Shown here in pieces: positions 53,222-61,386 of a stretch of 64,000 bases of DNA. A program made the translations under genes and the position numbers. Each line of letters starts with the position of its first letter. The stretch's first letter is position 1. Origin of the DNA: Clostridium massiliamazoniense (GTDB lineage: Bacteria > Bacillota > Clostridia > Clostridiales > Clostridiaceae); NCBI RefSeq assembly GCF_001403635.1, contig NZ_LN879468.1:1-64000 (forward strand), given 5' to 3'. The notes below the pieces were generated by a model. The model had not been told where the DNA came from and made no database searches. It saw only the letters and a program-made list of their open reading frames with translations.

Positions 53222-54367
53222 ATGAAGAAGGTATTAATTGGAATAATAATAGTTATTATTGTATTTATAGGGCTTTTTAGTCTTAAAATTATTTTTAATA
53301 AGAACTCAGCTATAGTAAATAAAAATTCAATTGTTTTAAAAACAGTGACAACTCAAAAAAATAATATAGAGAATAATGGTAATAACAATAATAGTAATAA
53401 TGGCGGAATAGTTCAAGAAAAAAACAAAGGAACTACAGTGTTAAACTCTGTAAAAGTAAATTCTAATATAGCAAATACTAATTCAGTTAAAAATAAAAAT
53501 TCTAACAAGCCAAATATTATAAGTGCTAAGCAAAAACCAAATCCTTATGGATATACTTATGCAACTGCTAGTGATCTAAAGAATATAAGTGGTATTTATA
53601 ATTTTGATAATTTTGCTAAAGGAAGAGAAATTAATGCACTTAAAGACTTAAGTGGAATAACTTTAAATTCAAAGGGCGTAGTTTTAAATAATGATATTAC
53701 TGGAAACAATATATATTCAAGTTCAGAAAGAATAAAAATATATAAAGTTACATCAAGTGAATTTTACATAATATTTGGAGCAACACCAACATCACTTGGA
53801 TTACAAGGGAATGATTTTAATGTCTATGCTATTGGAGATGTATTTATTTATCAATTGCCAAATAAAAATATAGTATTTTCTTTTGAAAGTGGGGCAGGAA
53901 ATGCGATTAACACTACTAATAGCTTACCAACATCAAATGTTAGTAAATGGTATGGAATTTATACAGTAAATAATAAAATTGGACAGGTTAATGGAGTTAA
54001 TAATTATGGTGAAAAAGCTATAAATTTAACAGGTGAAAAGGTAATAATTGGAAGTAATGAATTTAAATATAAAAATATAACAATTAAAAATCCACAATAT
54101 TATATTGTAAAAGTAACTTCTAATGATTTATTAGGAACATCCTATTCGGGAGTAGATTTAACTGGAGAAGATGCAGATTTTCTTGCTGTTTTGGGACCAG
54201 GAGAAAAAATGTCTAATTTCTTATACAATAATCTTCCATCATATACAGGATGTTTGTCTGGAGCTTGGGCTGCTGGTATATCAATGCCAATAATCTTAGG
54301 ACCTAATGGAAATGTTCAAGTTATGAATAATAATGAAGAAATATATTCAACTCTTAAAAATAGATAA
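53222..54367 (+). CDS. Membrane-anchored protein with Asn-rich linker, unknown function
   Basis: The 381-residue product has an N-terminal hydrophobic anchor (4-25, VLIGIIIVIIVFIGLFSLKIIF), an Asn/Lys/Ser-rich linker (about 30-105) and a C-terminal extracellular domain (about 110-381) starting NPYGYTYATASDLKNISGIY. That domain is rich in beta-type segments (IKIYKVTSSEFYIIFGATP, KITIKNPQYYIVKVTS in part). A Gly-rich end CLSGAWAAGISMPIILGPNG is notable. AAAGGAG 7 nt before ATG. Same overall layout as the protein ending at 4579. No family recognised; cell-surface location is inferred. Confidence 0.72.
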   Translation: MKKVLIGIIIVIIVFIGLFSLKIIFNKNSAIVNKNSIVLKTVTTQKNNIENNGNNNNSNNGGIVQEKNKGTTVLNSVKVNSNIANTNSVKNKNSNKPNIISAKQKPNPYGYTYATASDLKNISGIYNFDNFAKGREINALKDLSGITLNSKGVVLNNDITGNNIYSSSERIKIYKVTSSEFYIIFGATPTSLGLQGNDFNVYAIGDVFIYQLPNKNIVFSFESGAGNAINTTNSLPTSNVSKWYGIYTVNNKIGQVNGVNNYGEKAINLTGEKVIIGSNEFKYKNITIKNPQYYIVKVTSNDLLGTSYSGVDLTGEDADFLAVLGPGEKMSNFLYNNLPSYTGCLSGAWAAGISMPIILGPNGNVQVMNNNEEIYSTLKNR

Positions 54368-54474
54368 GTAAAGGGAAGATCAAGGAATATATAGAAAAAG
54401 TATAACAATAAAATAAATTTAAATGTATCAAAAGTGATAAAATGGTAATATAATATAACAAATAGTAAAATCTT

Positions 54475-54752
54475 TGATTGAAAGAAGTAGCTATAAGTAG
54501 GTTAGTACAGCGAGCTGTTGTTTGGTGGAATGCACAGTGTAACTCTTATGGTGAAATGGGTTCATGAGATGCGAGGGTGAAACTTTAAGGGAGTAGCCTA
54601 AGCCCTGTCCTCAGGTTATAGGGGTAGAATATCGAGCTAAGGCTCCGTATTTGAGAGAATAAGAACAACTATAGATACATATCTATAGAGGTTGAATTTG
54701 GGTGGCACCACGACACTATCGTCCCAAGGTAGGGATATAGTGTTTTTTTTAT
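54475..54752 (+). promoter_or_regulatory. T-box leader (probably tryptophan) controlling trpB
   Basis: A Stem I-like region begins about 54485 (aagtagctataagtaggtta). The T-box element GGGTGGCACCACG lies at 54700-54712, a variant of GGGUGGUACCGCG. It is followed by a terminator acactat...tccc / ggga...atagtgt (54713-54743) with eight T. A TGG triplet at 54557-54559 could be the Trp specifier (tentative). The class responds to uncharged tRNA, so trpB should be induced on Trp starvation. Confidence 0.88.
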
Positions 54753-54842
54753 GCAAATATTCTTTTTACTTTGCTACCAATGAGCTTATTCTTCCAAAGA
54801 TTTTAACTAAATTTGTTTTATTAAAAATGGAGGATGATTTAT

Positions 54843-56009
54843 ATGAAAGGTTATTATGGAAGTTTTGGTGGACAATATGTACCAGAGGAAATTAAAAATG
54901 CATTAAAGGAAGTAGAAGAGGCATTTTATAAGTACAAGGATGATGAAGAGTTTAAAAATGAATATATGTATTATTTAAATAATTATGTTGGTAGACCATC
55001 ACCTCTATATTATGCAAAAAGATTAACTGAGTATTTAGGAGGAGGTAAGGTTTATTTAAAGAGAGAAGATTTAAACCATACTGGTGCTCATAAAATAAAT
55101 AATGTTATAGGACAAATGCTTATAGCAAAAAGATTAGGTAAAAAGAAAGTTATAGCAGAAACAGGAGCAGGACAACATGGTGTAGCAACAGCAACAGTGG
55201 CAGCACTTATGGGAATGGAATGTGAAGTTTATATGGGAGAAATTGATGTAAAGAGACAAGAGCTTAATGTTTTTAAGATGGAGCTTTTAGGGGCTAAGGT
55301 TATTCCAGTTACGGAGGGAACAAGAACTTTAAAGGAAGCTGTAGATGCAGCTTTAAAAGCATATGTAGATGAAGCTAAAGATGCTTTTTATGTATTAGGT
55401 TCAGCAGTAGGTCCACATCCTTATCCTACAATGGTAAAGGAATTTCAAAAAATAATAAGTGAAGAAGCAAAGGAACAAATATTAAAAGCTGAAGGGAAAT
55501 TGCCAAAAGCAATAATAGCTTGTGTTGGTGGTGGAAGTAACGCCATAGGAGCTTTTGCAACTTTTATAGAAAATAAGGATGTTGAGCTTATAGGAGTAGA
55601 AGCAGCTGGAGAGGGATTAGAAACAGAAAGACATGCTGCAACAATAACTAAGGGAGTTGAAACTATAGTCCATGGTATGGATACACTTTGTCTTGTTGAT
55701 GAAAAGGGGGAAGTGAAAGAAGCTTATTCTATATCAGCAGGTCTCGATTATCCAGGAGTTGGACCAGAACATTCATTTTTAAGTAAAATAGGAAGAGCTC
55801 ATTATTATTCAATAACAGACAAAGAAGCAGTGGAAGGGTTCAAATTATTAACAAAATTAGAGGGAATAATTCCAGCTATAGAAAGTTCACATGCTGTGGC
55901 TTATGCTACTAAGTATGTGCCAAAAACTAATAAGGATGACATTATAATAATAAATATTTCTGGAAGAGGAGATAAGGATGTAGATCAAATAAGGGCATAT
56001 TGCAATTAA
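54843..56009 (+). CDS. trpB: Tryptophan synthase beta chain (orphan trpB)
   Basis: Condenses indole with serine to make tryptophan. The 388-residue PLP enzyme has [15 protein letters not shown] (PLP Lys84), [17 protein letters not shown], the phosphate loop GGGSNAIG, and [14 protein letters not shown]. Length fits the classical TrpB1 type. No trpA or other trp gene is nearby, so it probably works by indole salvage. ATG 54843 has GGAGG 9 nt upstream and the family starts at K-G-Y-Y-G-x-F-G-G. It is monocistronic behind a T-box; a module A repeat and terminator follow. Confidence 0.95.
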   Translation: MKGYYGSFGGQYVPEEIKNALKEVEEAFYKYKDDEEFKNEYMYYLNNYVGRPSPLYYAKRLTEYLGGGKVYLKREDLNHTGAHKINNVIGQMLIAKRLGKKKVIAETGAGQHGVATATVAALMGMECEVYMGEIDVKRQELNVFKMELLGAKVIPVTEGTRTLKEAVDAALKAYVDEAKDAFYVLGSAVGPHPYPTMVKEFQKIISEEAKEQILKAEGKLPKAIIACVGGGSNAIGAFATFIENKDVELIGVEAAGEGLETERHAATITKGVETIVHGMDTLCLVDEKGEVKEAYSISAGLDYPGVGPEHSFLSKIGRAHYYSITDKEAVEGFKLLTKLEGIIPAIESSHAVAYATKYVPKTNKDDIIIINISGRGDKDVDQIRAYCN

Positions 56010-56051
56010 CTTTAGCTTAAGCAGATGATGTAAAAATAAAGTGATTAATTT

Positions 56052-56193
56052 ATCTGATAGCTAGAGGCTGTAATACTCCTATCTTTTATAAGCAGGAGAT
56101 AAACAGCCTCACGCTTCTAGATAACTTCGACTAAGATTCGGATAGAGTTAAAACTCCATCTGAATTAAGTCTACGTTTATATAATAATATAAA
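56052..56193 (+). repeat. Module A structured intergenic repeat, near-intact copy
   Basis: Contains atctgatagctagaggctgt, ctcctatc...aggag, acagcctcacgcttctagat and gattcggatagagtt / actccatctgaat, then gtctacgtttatataataat. The first stem GAGGCTGT/ACAGCCTC is perfect. In the second, most changes from the 29711 copy keep pairing or give G-U. Lies directly after trpB. Confidence 0.85.
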
Positions 56194-56256
56194 TAAACAA
56201 CTTCTTCTTGGGGCGAATTTATGTTTAATAAATTGCAAGAGGGAGTTGTTTTATTG
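56194..56256 (+). terminator. Terminator after trpB and its repeat
   Basis: aaacaacttcttctt (56195-56209) pairs with aagagggagttgttt (56237-56251) with G-U pairs, enclosing a second small stem; followed by T-rich sequence. Confidence 0.65.
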
Positions 56257-56382
56257 TGGTTTTATAGAATTTACTTAGAGAAGGATATAATTCTATTTTG
56301 TGTGGAAATATTTATAAAAATATGAAGTAACATTTTGGTTAAATAGGTGAAAAAAATGAAATGCTAAAATTGAGGTGATTTT

Positions 56383-57828
56383 ATGAAATCAGTATGGAGC
56401 GAAAGCTGTGAATTAAAAAAGAGAGAATCTTTAGATAAGGATATAAAAACTGATGTTTTAGTCATTGGAGCTGGAGTGGCAGGACTAGTAACAGCATATC
56501 TGTTAAAAGAACAGGGAACAGACGTAGTTTTAATTGATAAAGGTGAAGTAGCTGGTGGAAATACTAAAAATACTACAGCAAAAGTAACATCTCAACATGA
56601 TTTAATTTATCATAAATTAATATCAGAGTTTGGGGAAGAAAAAGCTGGGCAGTATGCCAAAGCAAACGAACTAGCTATAAAAAAATATAAGGAGCTTATT
56701 GAAAAAAATAAAATAGATTGTGACTTTGAAGAAAAGGAAGCCTATGTTTATTCTGTAGATAAGGTTGATATACTTAAAGAGGAAGTAGAAGCAGCTAATA
56801 AACTTGGAATTAATGCAGAGTTTGTAGAAAATCTTAATCTTCCTTTTAATGTTAAGGGAGCTGTTAAATTTAATAATCAAGGGCAAGTTAATCCACTTAA
56901 ACTTTTAAAGAGTATTTCAGATGATTTAACCATATATGAAAATACTAGAGCTTTAGAAGTTAAAGAAAACTTAGTAGTTACTGATAAGGGTGATATAACT
57001 GTAAATCATATAGTAGTGGCAACACATTATCCAATTATAAAAACTGAAGGTGGATATCATTTCTTGCAAATGCATCAAGAAAGGTCCTATGTTTTAGCTT
57101 TGGAAGGTGCAGGGGATATTGATGGAATGTACATAGATGCTAATAAAAAAGGATATTCCTTTAGAACTTATAAAAATTTGCTATTATTAGGTGGAATAAG
57201 GCAAAGAACTGGAGAAAATAAAGAAGGTGGAAGTTATGATGCTTTAAGAAAAGTTGCAAAGGACTTATTTCCAGAAGCAAGAGAAAAGTATCATTGGTCT
57301 GCTCAAGATTGTATGACTGTGGATGGGATACCTTACATAGGAAAGGCTTCAGATGAAATGTCTAATGTATATGCTATAACAGGATTTAATAAGTGGGGAA
57401 TGACAAGTGCTATGGTGGCAGCTATGATAATATCAGATATGATATTAGGAAAGGAAAATGAGTTTTCAGAAATATTTTCTCCAAAGAGATTTGATTTTAC
57501 GGCATCAGTAAAGAATATGACAAAAGATATGAGTAAATTAGCTAAAAATCTTATTATGAAAAAAATATCTATTCCAAGTGGGGACATAGAACATATTAAA
57601 AATGGAGATGCTGAAATTATTGAATATGATGGAGAAAAGGTTGGAGTTTATAAAGATGCTGATGGTAAAGCCTTTATTGTATCAGCAATTTGTACACATA
57701 TGGGATGTGAACTTCAATGGAATAAGGATGAATTAACATGGGATTGTCCATGTCATGGGTCAAGATATGATTATGAAGGAAAAGTATTAGACAGCCCTAC
57801 AACAAAAGATATTTCAGAAGAAAAATAA
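56383..57828 (+). CDS. FAD-dependent oxidoreductase with C-terminal Rieske [2Fe-2S] domain
   Basis: The 481-residue protein has a DAO-type FAD fold: the dinucleotide site VLVIGAGVAGLVTAYLLKEQG (about 25-45), GGNTKNTTAKVTSQHD, and a C-terminal FAD element (ITGFNKWGMTSAMVAAMI, about 350). A Rieske domain (about 395-481) follows with cluster ligands C437-x-H439 and C455-P-C-H458. Substrate unknown; such proteins move electrons from an amine or other reduced substrate to a cluster. It appears complete, though the Rieske end is short after SPTTKD. ATG with GAGGTG 7 nt upstream. Module B sequence and a terminator follow. Confidence 0.92.
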   Translation: MKSVWSESCELKKRESLDKDIKTDVLVIGAGVAGLVTAYLLKEQGTDVVLIDKGEVAGGNTKNTTAKVTSQHDLIYHKLISEFGEEKAGQYAKANELAIKKYKELIEKNKIDCDFEEKEAYVYSVDKVDILKEEVEAANKLGINAEFVENLNLPFNVKGAVKFNNQGQVNPLKLLKSISDDLTIYENTRALEVKENLVVTDKGDITVNHIVVATHYPIIKTEGGYHFLQMHQERSYVLALEGAGDIDGMYIDANKKGYSFRTYKNLLLLGGIRQRTGENKEGGSYDALRKVAKDLFPEAREKYHWSAQDCMTVDGIPYIGKASDEMSNVYAITGFNKWGMTSAMVAAMIISDMILGKENEFSEIFSPKRFDFTASVKNMTKDMSKLAKNLIMKKISIPSGDIEHIKNGDAEIIEYDGEKVGVYKDADGKAFIVSAICTHMGCELQWNKDELTWDCPCHGSRYDYEGKVLDSPTTKDISEEK

Positions 57829-57875
57829 TAAAGGTATGATGCATGGAAAAGGGATTGTATCAAATCAGTATTTTA

Positions 57876-57926
57876 ATTTATATTACTTTTAAATTTTTTA
57901 TCTGCCGAGATAGCTATATAAAAGGC
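57876..57926 (-). repeat. Minimal module B site lacking the palindrome interior
   Basis: Read on the minus strand: ctgccttttatatagctatc then tctcggcagat and the tail aaaagtaatataaatta. Both outer flanks of the 40151 copy (gcctttta and tctcggcagat) are present, but only one copy of tatatagcta remains between them, as if the 193-bp palindrome were absent or excised. Confidence 0.75.
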
Positions 57927-57928
57927 AG

Positions 57929-57968
57929 AGAGGGTGTATCTATAATTTGATACATCCTCTTTTTTCAT
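57929..57968. terminator. Terminator after the FAD/Rieske gene, part of the repeat family
   Basis: agagggtgtatc (57929-57940) pairs with gatacatcctct (57949-57960) with one G-U, then a T run. The same hairpin sequence precedes the module B copy at 40151. Confidence 0.85.
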
Positions 57969-58072
57969 TAAATTAAAAATTTTATTCATATTAACTTTTA
58001 ATTCTATAAGTTTATATTTTTTAGTTATATGTTTTTTATAATAAATTAAAATTTAATTGGTAAAGGGCTTTA

Positions 58073-58375
58073 CTAAGACATTTTAAAGAAAGTAAGCAAA
58101 CTTTCTATATTTGGATTGCCAATGATATATTGGGCTCCTGTTTTTGTTTTTAGGTTTAAAGCTTTAGAGGATAAATATTCCTTAGTATAGGATTTTACTG
58201 TGAATACATCATAAAGTTTTATAGAAGATAAATCTTTTATTAAAAATTGAAATCTTAATGATTCCCATAGAAATTCTTTTGGTATAAAGGTTATTAATCC
58301 ATCTTTTATAGAAAGAGAAACTTCGCAGGAGTTATGTCCAATGTATCTTTTTACTTTTATATTATCAGTTAACAA
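58073..58375 (-). CDS. Small cytosolic protein, possibly PH/GRAM-like
   Basis: The 100-residue product is soluble with alternating hydrophobic strands (CEVSLSIKDGLITFIPKEF, FQFLIKDLSSIKLYDVFTV, ALNLKTKTGAQYIIG) and a final helix (NIESLLTFFKM), a pattern compatible with a PH-like barrel. The start is TTG with GGGAGG 8 nt upstream. Monocistronic. No family recognised; the protein ending at 30068 has a similar strand arrangement. Confidence 0.62.
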   Translation of the reverse strand: MLTDNIKVKRYIGHNSCEVSLSIKDGLITFIPKEFLWESLRFQFLIKDLSSIKLYDVFTVKSYTKEYLSSKALNLKTKTGAQYIIGNPNIESLLTFFKMS

Positions 58376-58479
58376 ATTTATATCCTCCCTTATTTATTAC
58401 CATTATATGTAAATTATATCACTTAACATAATAATTTCAATATATAATATATTAAATTTATAAATTTTTTTGATAAGTT

Positions 58480-58550
58480 ATAGAATGTTTAATTTCTTGC
58501 TTATAGAAAATATAAGAATTACAGTCTCTACCTATGAGATAAATTTTATT
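58480..58550 (-). repeat. Module A, decayed 5' half
   Basis: On the minus strand aatttatctcataggtagag, actgtaattcttatattttc and tataagcaagaaattaaaca follow the 5' hairpin region of the copies at 29711 and 56052, with point changes that weaken the stem. Confidence 0.7.
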
Positions 58551-58654
58551 TTTTATTATTTTACTTTTCATGAATTTGTAGTATGGGTTGATAATAAATA
58601 CATAGCATATATTCTACTGTTGGGAGGATACTATTAATGTATTAAATTTATAAA

Positions 58655-58722
58655 CTAAAATCTAATTAAGATAGAATTTTGATTCTAGCTGAATTTTAGT
58701 GGTAGTTATCTAGAGATGTGTG
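58655..58722 (-). repeat. Module A, decayed 3' half
   Basis: On the minus strand tctagataactaccactaaa, attcagctagaatcaaaatt and ctatcttaattag match the 3' hairpin of module A. The order relative to the 5' half at 58480 is inverted, so these are two separate fragments. 58551-58654 and 58723-58815 hold no other gene. Confidence 0.7.
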
Positions 58723-58815
58723 TTTGTTTGACTTCAGATTATAGAGACTTTAGCATTGGAGACACTAGTCACTAGAGAAAATTTAATATATATTTTAAGG
58801 AAAGGTGTGAGCAGA

Positions 58816-58944
58816 ATGAACATACAAAACAAAGAAACTAAATCAAACAGAGGTAACAAAGGTGACAACGATAACATGGTTAAAAGAGCTATGAATAAAG
58901 TTGGAGAAAAAATGGATGATGTAAAAGAGAGCATGAGAAAATAA
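58816..58944 (+). CDS. 42-residue charged small protein
   Basis: ATG 58816 with AAAGGTG about 8 nt upstream. The product starts MNIQNKETKSNRGNKGDND and ends in an amphipathic basic helix MVKRAMNKVGEKMDDVKESM. A bidirectional terminator follows within 10 bp, supporting it as a gene. The frame is open upstream to 58756, but that extension has no ribosome binding site. Composition recalls small CsbD-like stress proteins but there is no clear match. Function unknown. Confidence 0.6.
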   Translation: MNIQNKETKSNRGNKGDNDNMVKRAMNKVGEKMDDVKESMRK

Positions 58945-58952
58945 TTTTAAAT

Positions 58953-58985
58953 GAAAAAAAAGGACTGCTTGATGCAGTCCTTTAA
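58953..58985. terminator. Bidirectional terminator between the small protein gene and fba
   Basis: aaaggactgc (58959-58968) pairs with gcagtccttt (58974-58983), with an A run before and T-rich sequence after. Confidence 0.9.
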
Positions 58986-58987
58986 TA

Positions 58988-59920
58988 TTAGTTCATTCCG
59001 TTTTCTGAACCTAAGATTGTATCGATTTTGCTTTCAACTAATTTTTGGATTTCTGTTCTAGCAGCTCCTAAGTAGTTTCTTGGATCGAATACTTCTGGTT
59101 TTTCTCCGAAAGTCTTTCTTATAGCAGCAGTCATAGCTAATCTTATATCTGTATCCATGTTTATTTTACAAACAGCCATTGATGATGCTTTTCTTAACAT
59201 TTCAACTGGGATACCTTTAGCGTTAGCTATATTTCCACCAAATTCGTTACAAGTAGCAACAGTTTGAGGATCAACAGCTGAAGCGCCGTGAAGAACTATT
59301 GGGAATCCTGGTAATTTTCTTTGAATTTCTTCTAATATATCGAATTTTAATTCTGGTTTAGCATCTGGTGGGAACTTAACTGCTCCGTGAGATGTTCCGA
59401 TAGCGATAGCTAATGAATCAACACCAGTTCTGTTAACAAAGTCAACAGCTTGCTCTGGATCAGTATAGATGTGAGAATCAGCAACAACGTCATCTTCAAC
59501 TCCAGCTAATACTCCAAGTTCAGCTTCAACAACAACTCCTCTAGCGTGAGCGTAGTCAACAACTTCTTTAGTTAATCTTACGTTTTCTTCGTATTCATAG
59601 TGTGAACCATCAAACATAACTGAAGTAAATCCAGCATCTATAACTTCTTTAACAGCTTCTATGTTTGGACCGTGGTCTAAGTGTAAAGCAATATCTAATC
59701 CTGTTTCTTCTATAGCAGCATCAACCATTGCTTTTAAGTATTTAGCTCCAGCATATTTTAAAGCTCCTGTTGAACATTGTAATATAACTGGTGAGTTTTT
59801 AGCTTTTGCGCCATTAACTATACCTTGAATTATTTCCATATCATTTATATTGAAAGCTCCTATAGCGTATCCGCCTTCATAAGCTTTCTTAAACATTTCC
59901 TTTGTAGTTACTAATGCCAT
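58988..59920 (-). CDS. fba: Fructose-1,6-bisphosphate aldolase, class II
   Basis: Glycolytic/gluconeogenic zinc aldolase interconverting fructose-1,6-bisphosphate with DHAP and glyceraldehyde-3-phosphate. The 310-residue product has YAIGAFNINDMEII, the zinc site LHLDHGPN, FTSVMFDGSHYEYEENV, EAELGVLAGVEDD, AIAIGTSHGAVKF and PIVLHGASAVD. ATG 59920 is chosen because AAAGGTGG lies 8 nt upstream and the family begins MALV. The frame extends four codons more without a better site. Preferred codons suggest high expression. A CggR-like operator lies just upstream. Confidence 0.97.
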   Translation of the reverse strand: MALVTTKEMFKKAYEGGYAIGAFNINDMEIIQGIVNGAKAKNSPVILQCSTGALKYAGAKYLKAMVDAAIEETGLDIALHLDHGPNIEAVKEVIDAGFTSVMFDGSHYEYEENVRLTKEVVDYAHARGVVVEAELGVLAGVEDDVVADSHIYTDPEQAVDFVNRTGVDSLAIAIGTSHGAVKFPPDAKPELKFDILEEIQRKLPGFPIVLHGASAVDPQTVATCNEFGGNIANAKGIPVEMLRKASSMAVCKINMDTDIRLAMTAAIRKTFGEKPEVFDPRNYLGAARTEIQKLVESKIDTILGSENGMN

Positions 59921-59958
59921 CGTGAATACCACCTTTCAAAATTGAAAAACTTACTATG

Positions 59959-59992
59959 TGGGACCTAATAGTACCCAGTGGGACTGTTTCCC
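59959..59992 (-). promoter_or_regulatory. CggR-like operator in the fba leader
   Basis: Plus-strand reading: GGGAC (59960-59964), N6, GTACC (59971-59975), N4 (cagt), GGGAC (59980-59984), N5, CCC. The B. subtilis CggR operator has the form GGGAC-N6-TGTCC-N4-CGGGAC-N6-TGTCC, so this is a partial but well-spaced match. A minus-strand TATAAT (60007-60002) lies just upstream, so a bound repressor would block transcription. Confidence 0.55.
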
Positions 59993-60108
59993 TTATAACT
60001 TTATTATAAACTAAATTCATTATAATTTCCATAGTAAAAATATAATTTTAATTAATAATATGTATTTTTTGCTTATAAATAATTTTATTATGCATAAATG
60101 AACAGGAT

Positions 60109-60522
60109 TTAAAAAATATTTCTCAAATTAATATCTTCTTCTTTAATTATAGTATTAGTATAACTTTTAATAAAGGATATTGTAGATAAACTTTCTCTTA
60201 AATCACTATTAATGGTGTATTGTTTTAATCTTGCAAGTTCACTTATTATAATATCTAACCTTTCATGATTTAAATATAAAGACAACATATTATAGTTATT
60301 ATAAATGTAGTTTTCTAAATCTACTGATTTAGAATTTAATTCTTTCCATATAGGATTATCTATGTTATTTTCTTCTTTTAAAGAAATTTTATTTAGCATT
60401 GTTTCAATTTCAGAGCATTTAGAAATTATATTATTTCCAACATTAAGAAGATAGTAGTGAGAGTAAATTGCAAAAGAAAAAATAAAAATAAAAATAAAAA
60501 GTGAAATTATTGTTTTTTTCAT
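60109..60522 (-). CDS. DUF4363 family protein
   Basis: The 137-residue product has an N-terminal membrane anchor (about 5-24, IISLFIFIFIFSFAIYSHYY) and an extracytoplasmic helical part (IISKCSEIETMLNKISLKE, WKELNSKSVDLENYIYN). This matches DUF4363 proteins, which are regularly encoded next to DUF421 (YetF) proteins in clostridia and bacilli, as here. It begins 6 bp after the DUF421 stop with GGAG upstream, so the two are cotranscribed. Function unknown. Confidence 0.8.
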   Translation of the reverse strand: MKKTIISLFIFIFIFSFAIYSHYYLLNVGNNIISKCSEIETMLNKISLKEENNIDNPIWKELNSKSVDLENYIYNNYNMLSLYLNHERLDIIISELARLKQYTINSDLRESLSTISFIKSYTNTIIKEEDINLRNIF

Positions 60523-60528
60523 TTAAAT

Positions 60529-61215
60529 TTAATCTCCATTTTTCGTTGATTTGTCTTGGATATATAATTCATTTTTAGAGGTTAAGAGAACTAAATATAA
60601 GTTATTAATGGCTGAAATATCTTTTTTCTTCAATTCTGACATTAACCAATGAACATCTTTTTTTAATGATTTTAAAGAATCCTTTTGAATTTCACTATCA
60701 AATACAAGAATATAGGGAAGATTTTTTTTCTCGCATTTAATATCTAAATCTTTTTTTTGAACTAGAGCAAATTCTTCTTTGGTAAATACAGAAATATCTC
60801 CATTATTCTCTAAGATAGCATATTCTATTTCATTTAAATCTAAGATTCCTTTTTCTCTGACTTCCTCTAAAATATCATATATATTTAATTTTTGTCTTTT
60901 CATAACTTCAGGAACTATTTTTCCGTTTCTTATTATTACATCTGGCTTTCCATCCATTAATCTTCTAACAAAAGAACTTCTAAGCTCTAGCTCGGTTAAT
61001 ACTATCTTTGTAATAAGAAGAGTTGCCATAGGTAAAATAGCTAATAATAGTGGAAACCTCATGTCTTGCATAGAAAGAGAAGCTAAATCTGAAATCATAA
61101 AAGTCATAACAAGTTCATGGGGTTGTAATTCTCCAATTTGTCTTTTCCCCATAAGTCTTATTATTAAAACAGAAAAAAAGTATAAAATTATAGTTCTTAT
61201 TATAAGAATTAACAT
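60529..61215 (-). CDS. DUF421 / YetF-family membrane protein
   Basis: The 228-residue product has three N-terminal membrane helices with VLIIRLMGKRQIGELQPHELVMTFMISDLAS, the family's signature. A cytosolic alpha/beta domain follows (about 80-225) with KPDVIIRNGKIVPEVMKRQKLNIYDILEEVREKGILDLNEIEYAILENNGDISVF. YetF-like proteins occur widely in Firmicutes, often sporulation-linked, with unknown activity. AAAGGA 9 nt before ATG. Two-gene operon with DUF4363; divergent from the kinase gene at 61387. Confidence 0.92.
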   Translation of the reverse strand: MLILIIRTIILYFFSVLIIRLMGKRQIGELQPHELVMTFMISDLASLSMQDMRFPLLLAILPMATLLITKIVLTELELRSSFVRRLMDGKPDVIIRNGKIVPEVMKRQKLNIYDILEEVREKGILDLNEIEYAILENNGDISVFTKEEFALVQKKDLDIKCEKKNLPYILVFDSEIQKDSLKSLKKDVHWLMSELKKKDISAINNLYLVLLTSKNELYIQDKSTKNGD

Positions 61216-61386
61216 ACTAAAACATCCTTTAAATATGAGTTAAAATAAGGTTTAATTTAAAGAAATAAATCTTATGCTTATATAATGTGAAAAAATAAGA
61301 ATTTTTATTATCTTTTTTAAATAAATTCTATATACTATATAAGAAGGTTAAAGCTTAAGCATATTTATCTAAAAGAAGGTGAGATT

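Noticed and set aside
58756-58815. Longer N-terminus (20 extra codons) for the small protein at 58816
   Set aside because: There is no ribosome binding site at 58756, and a reasonable one precedes ATG 58816.
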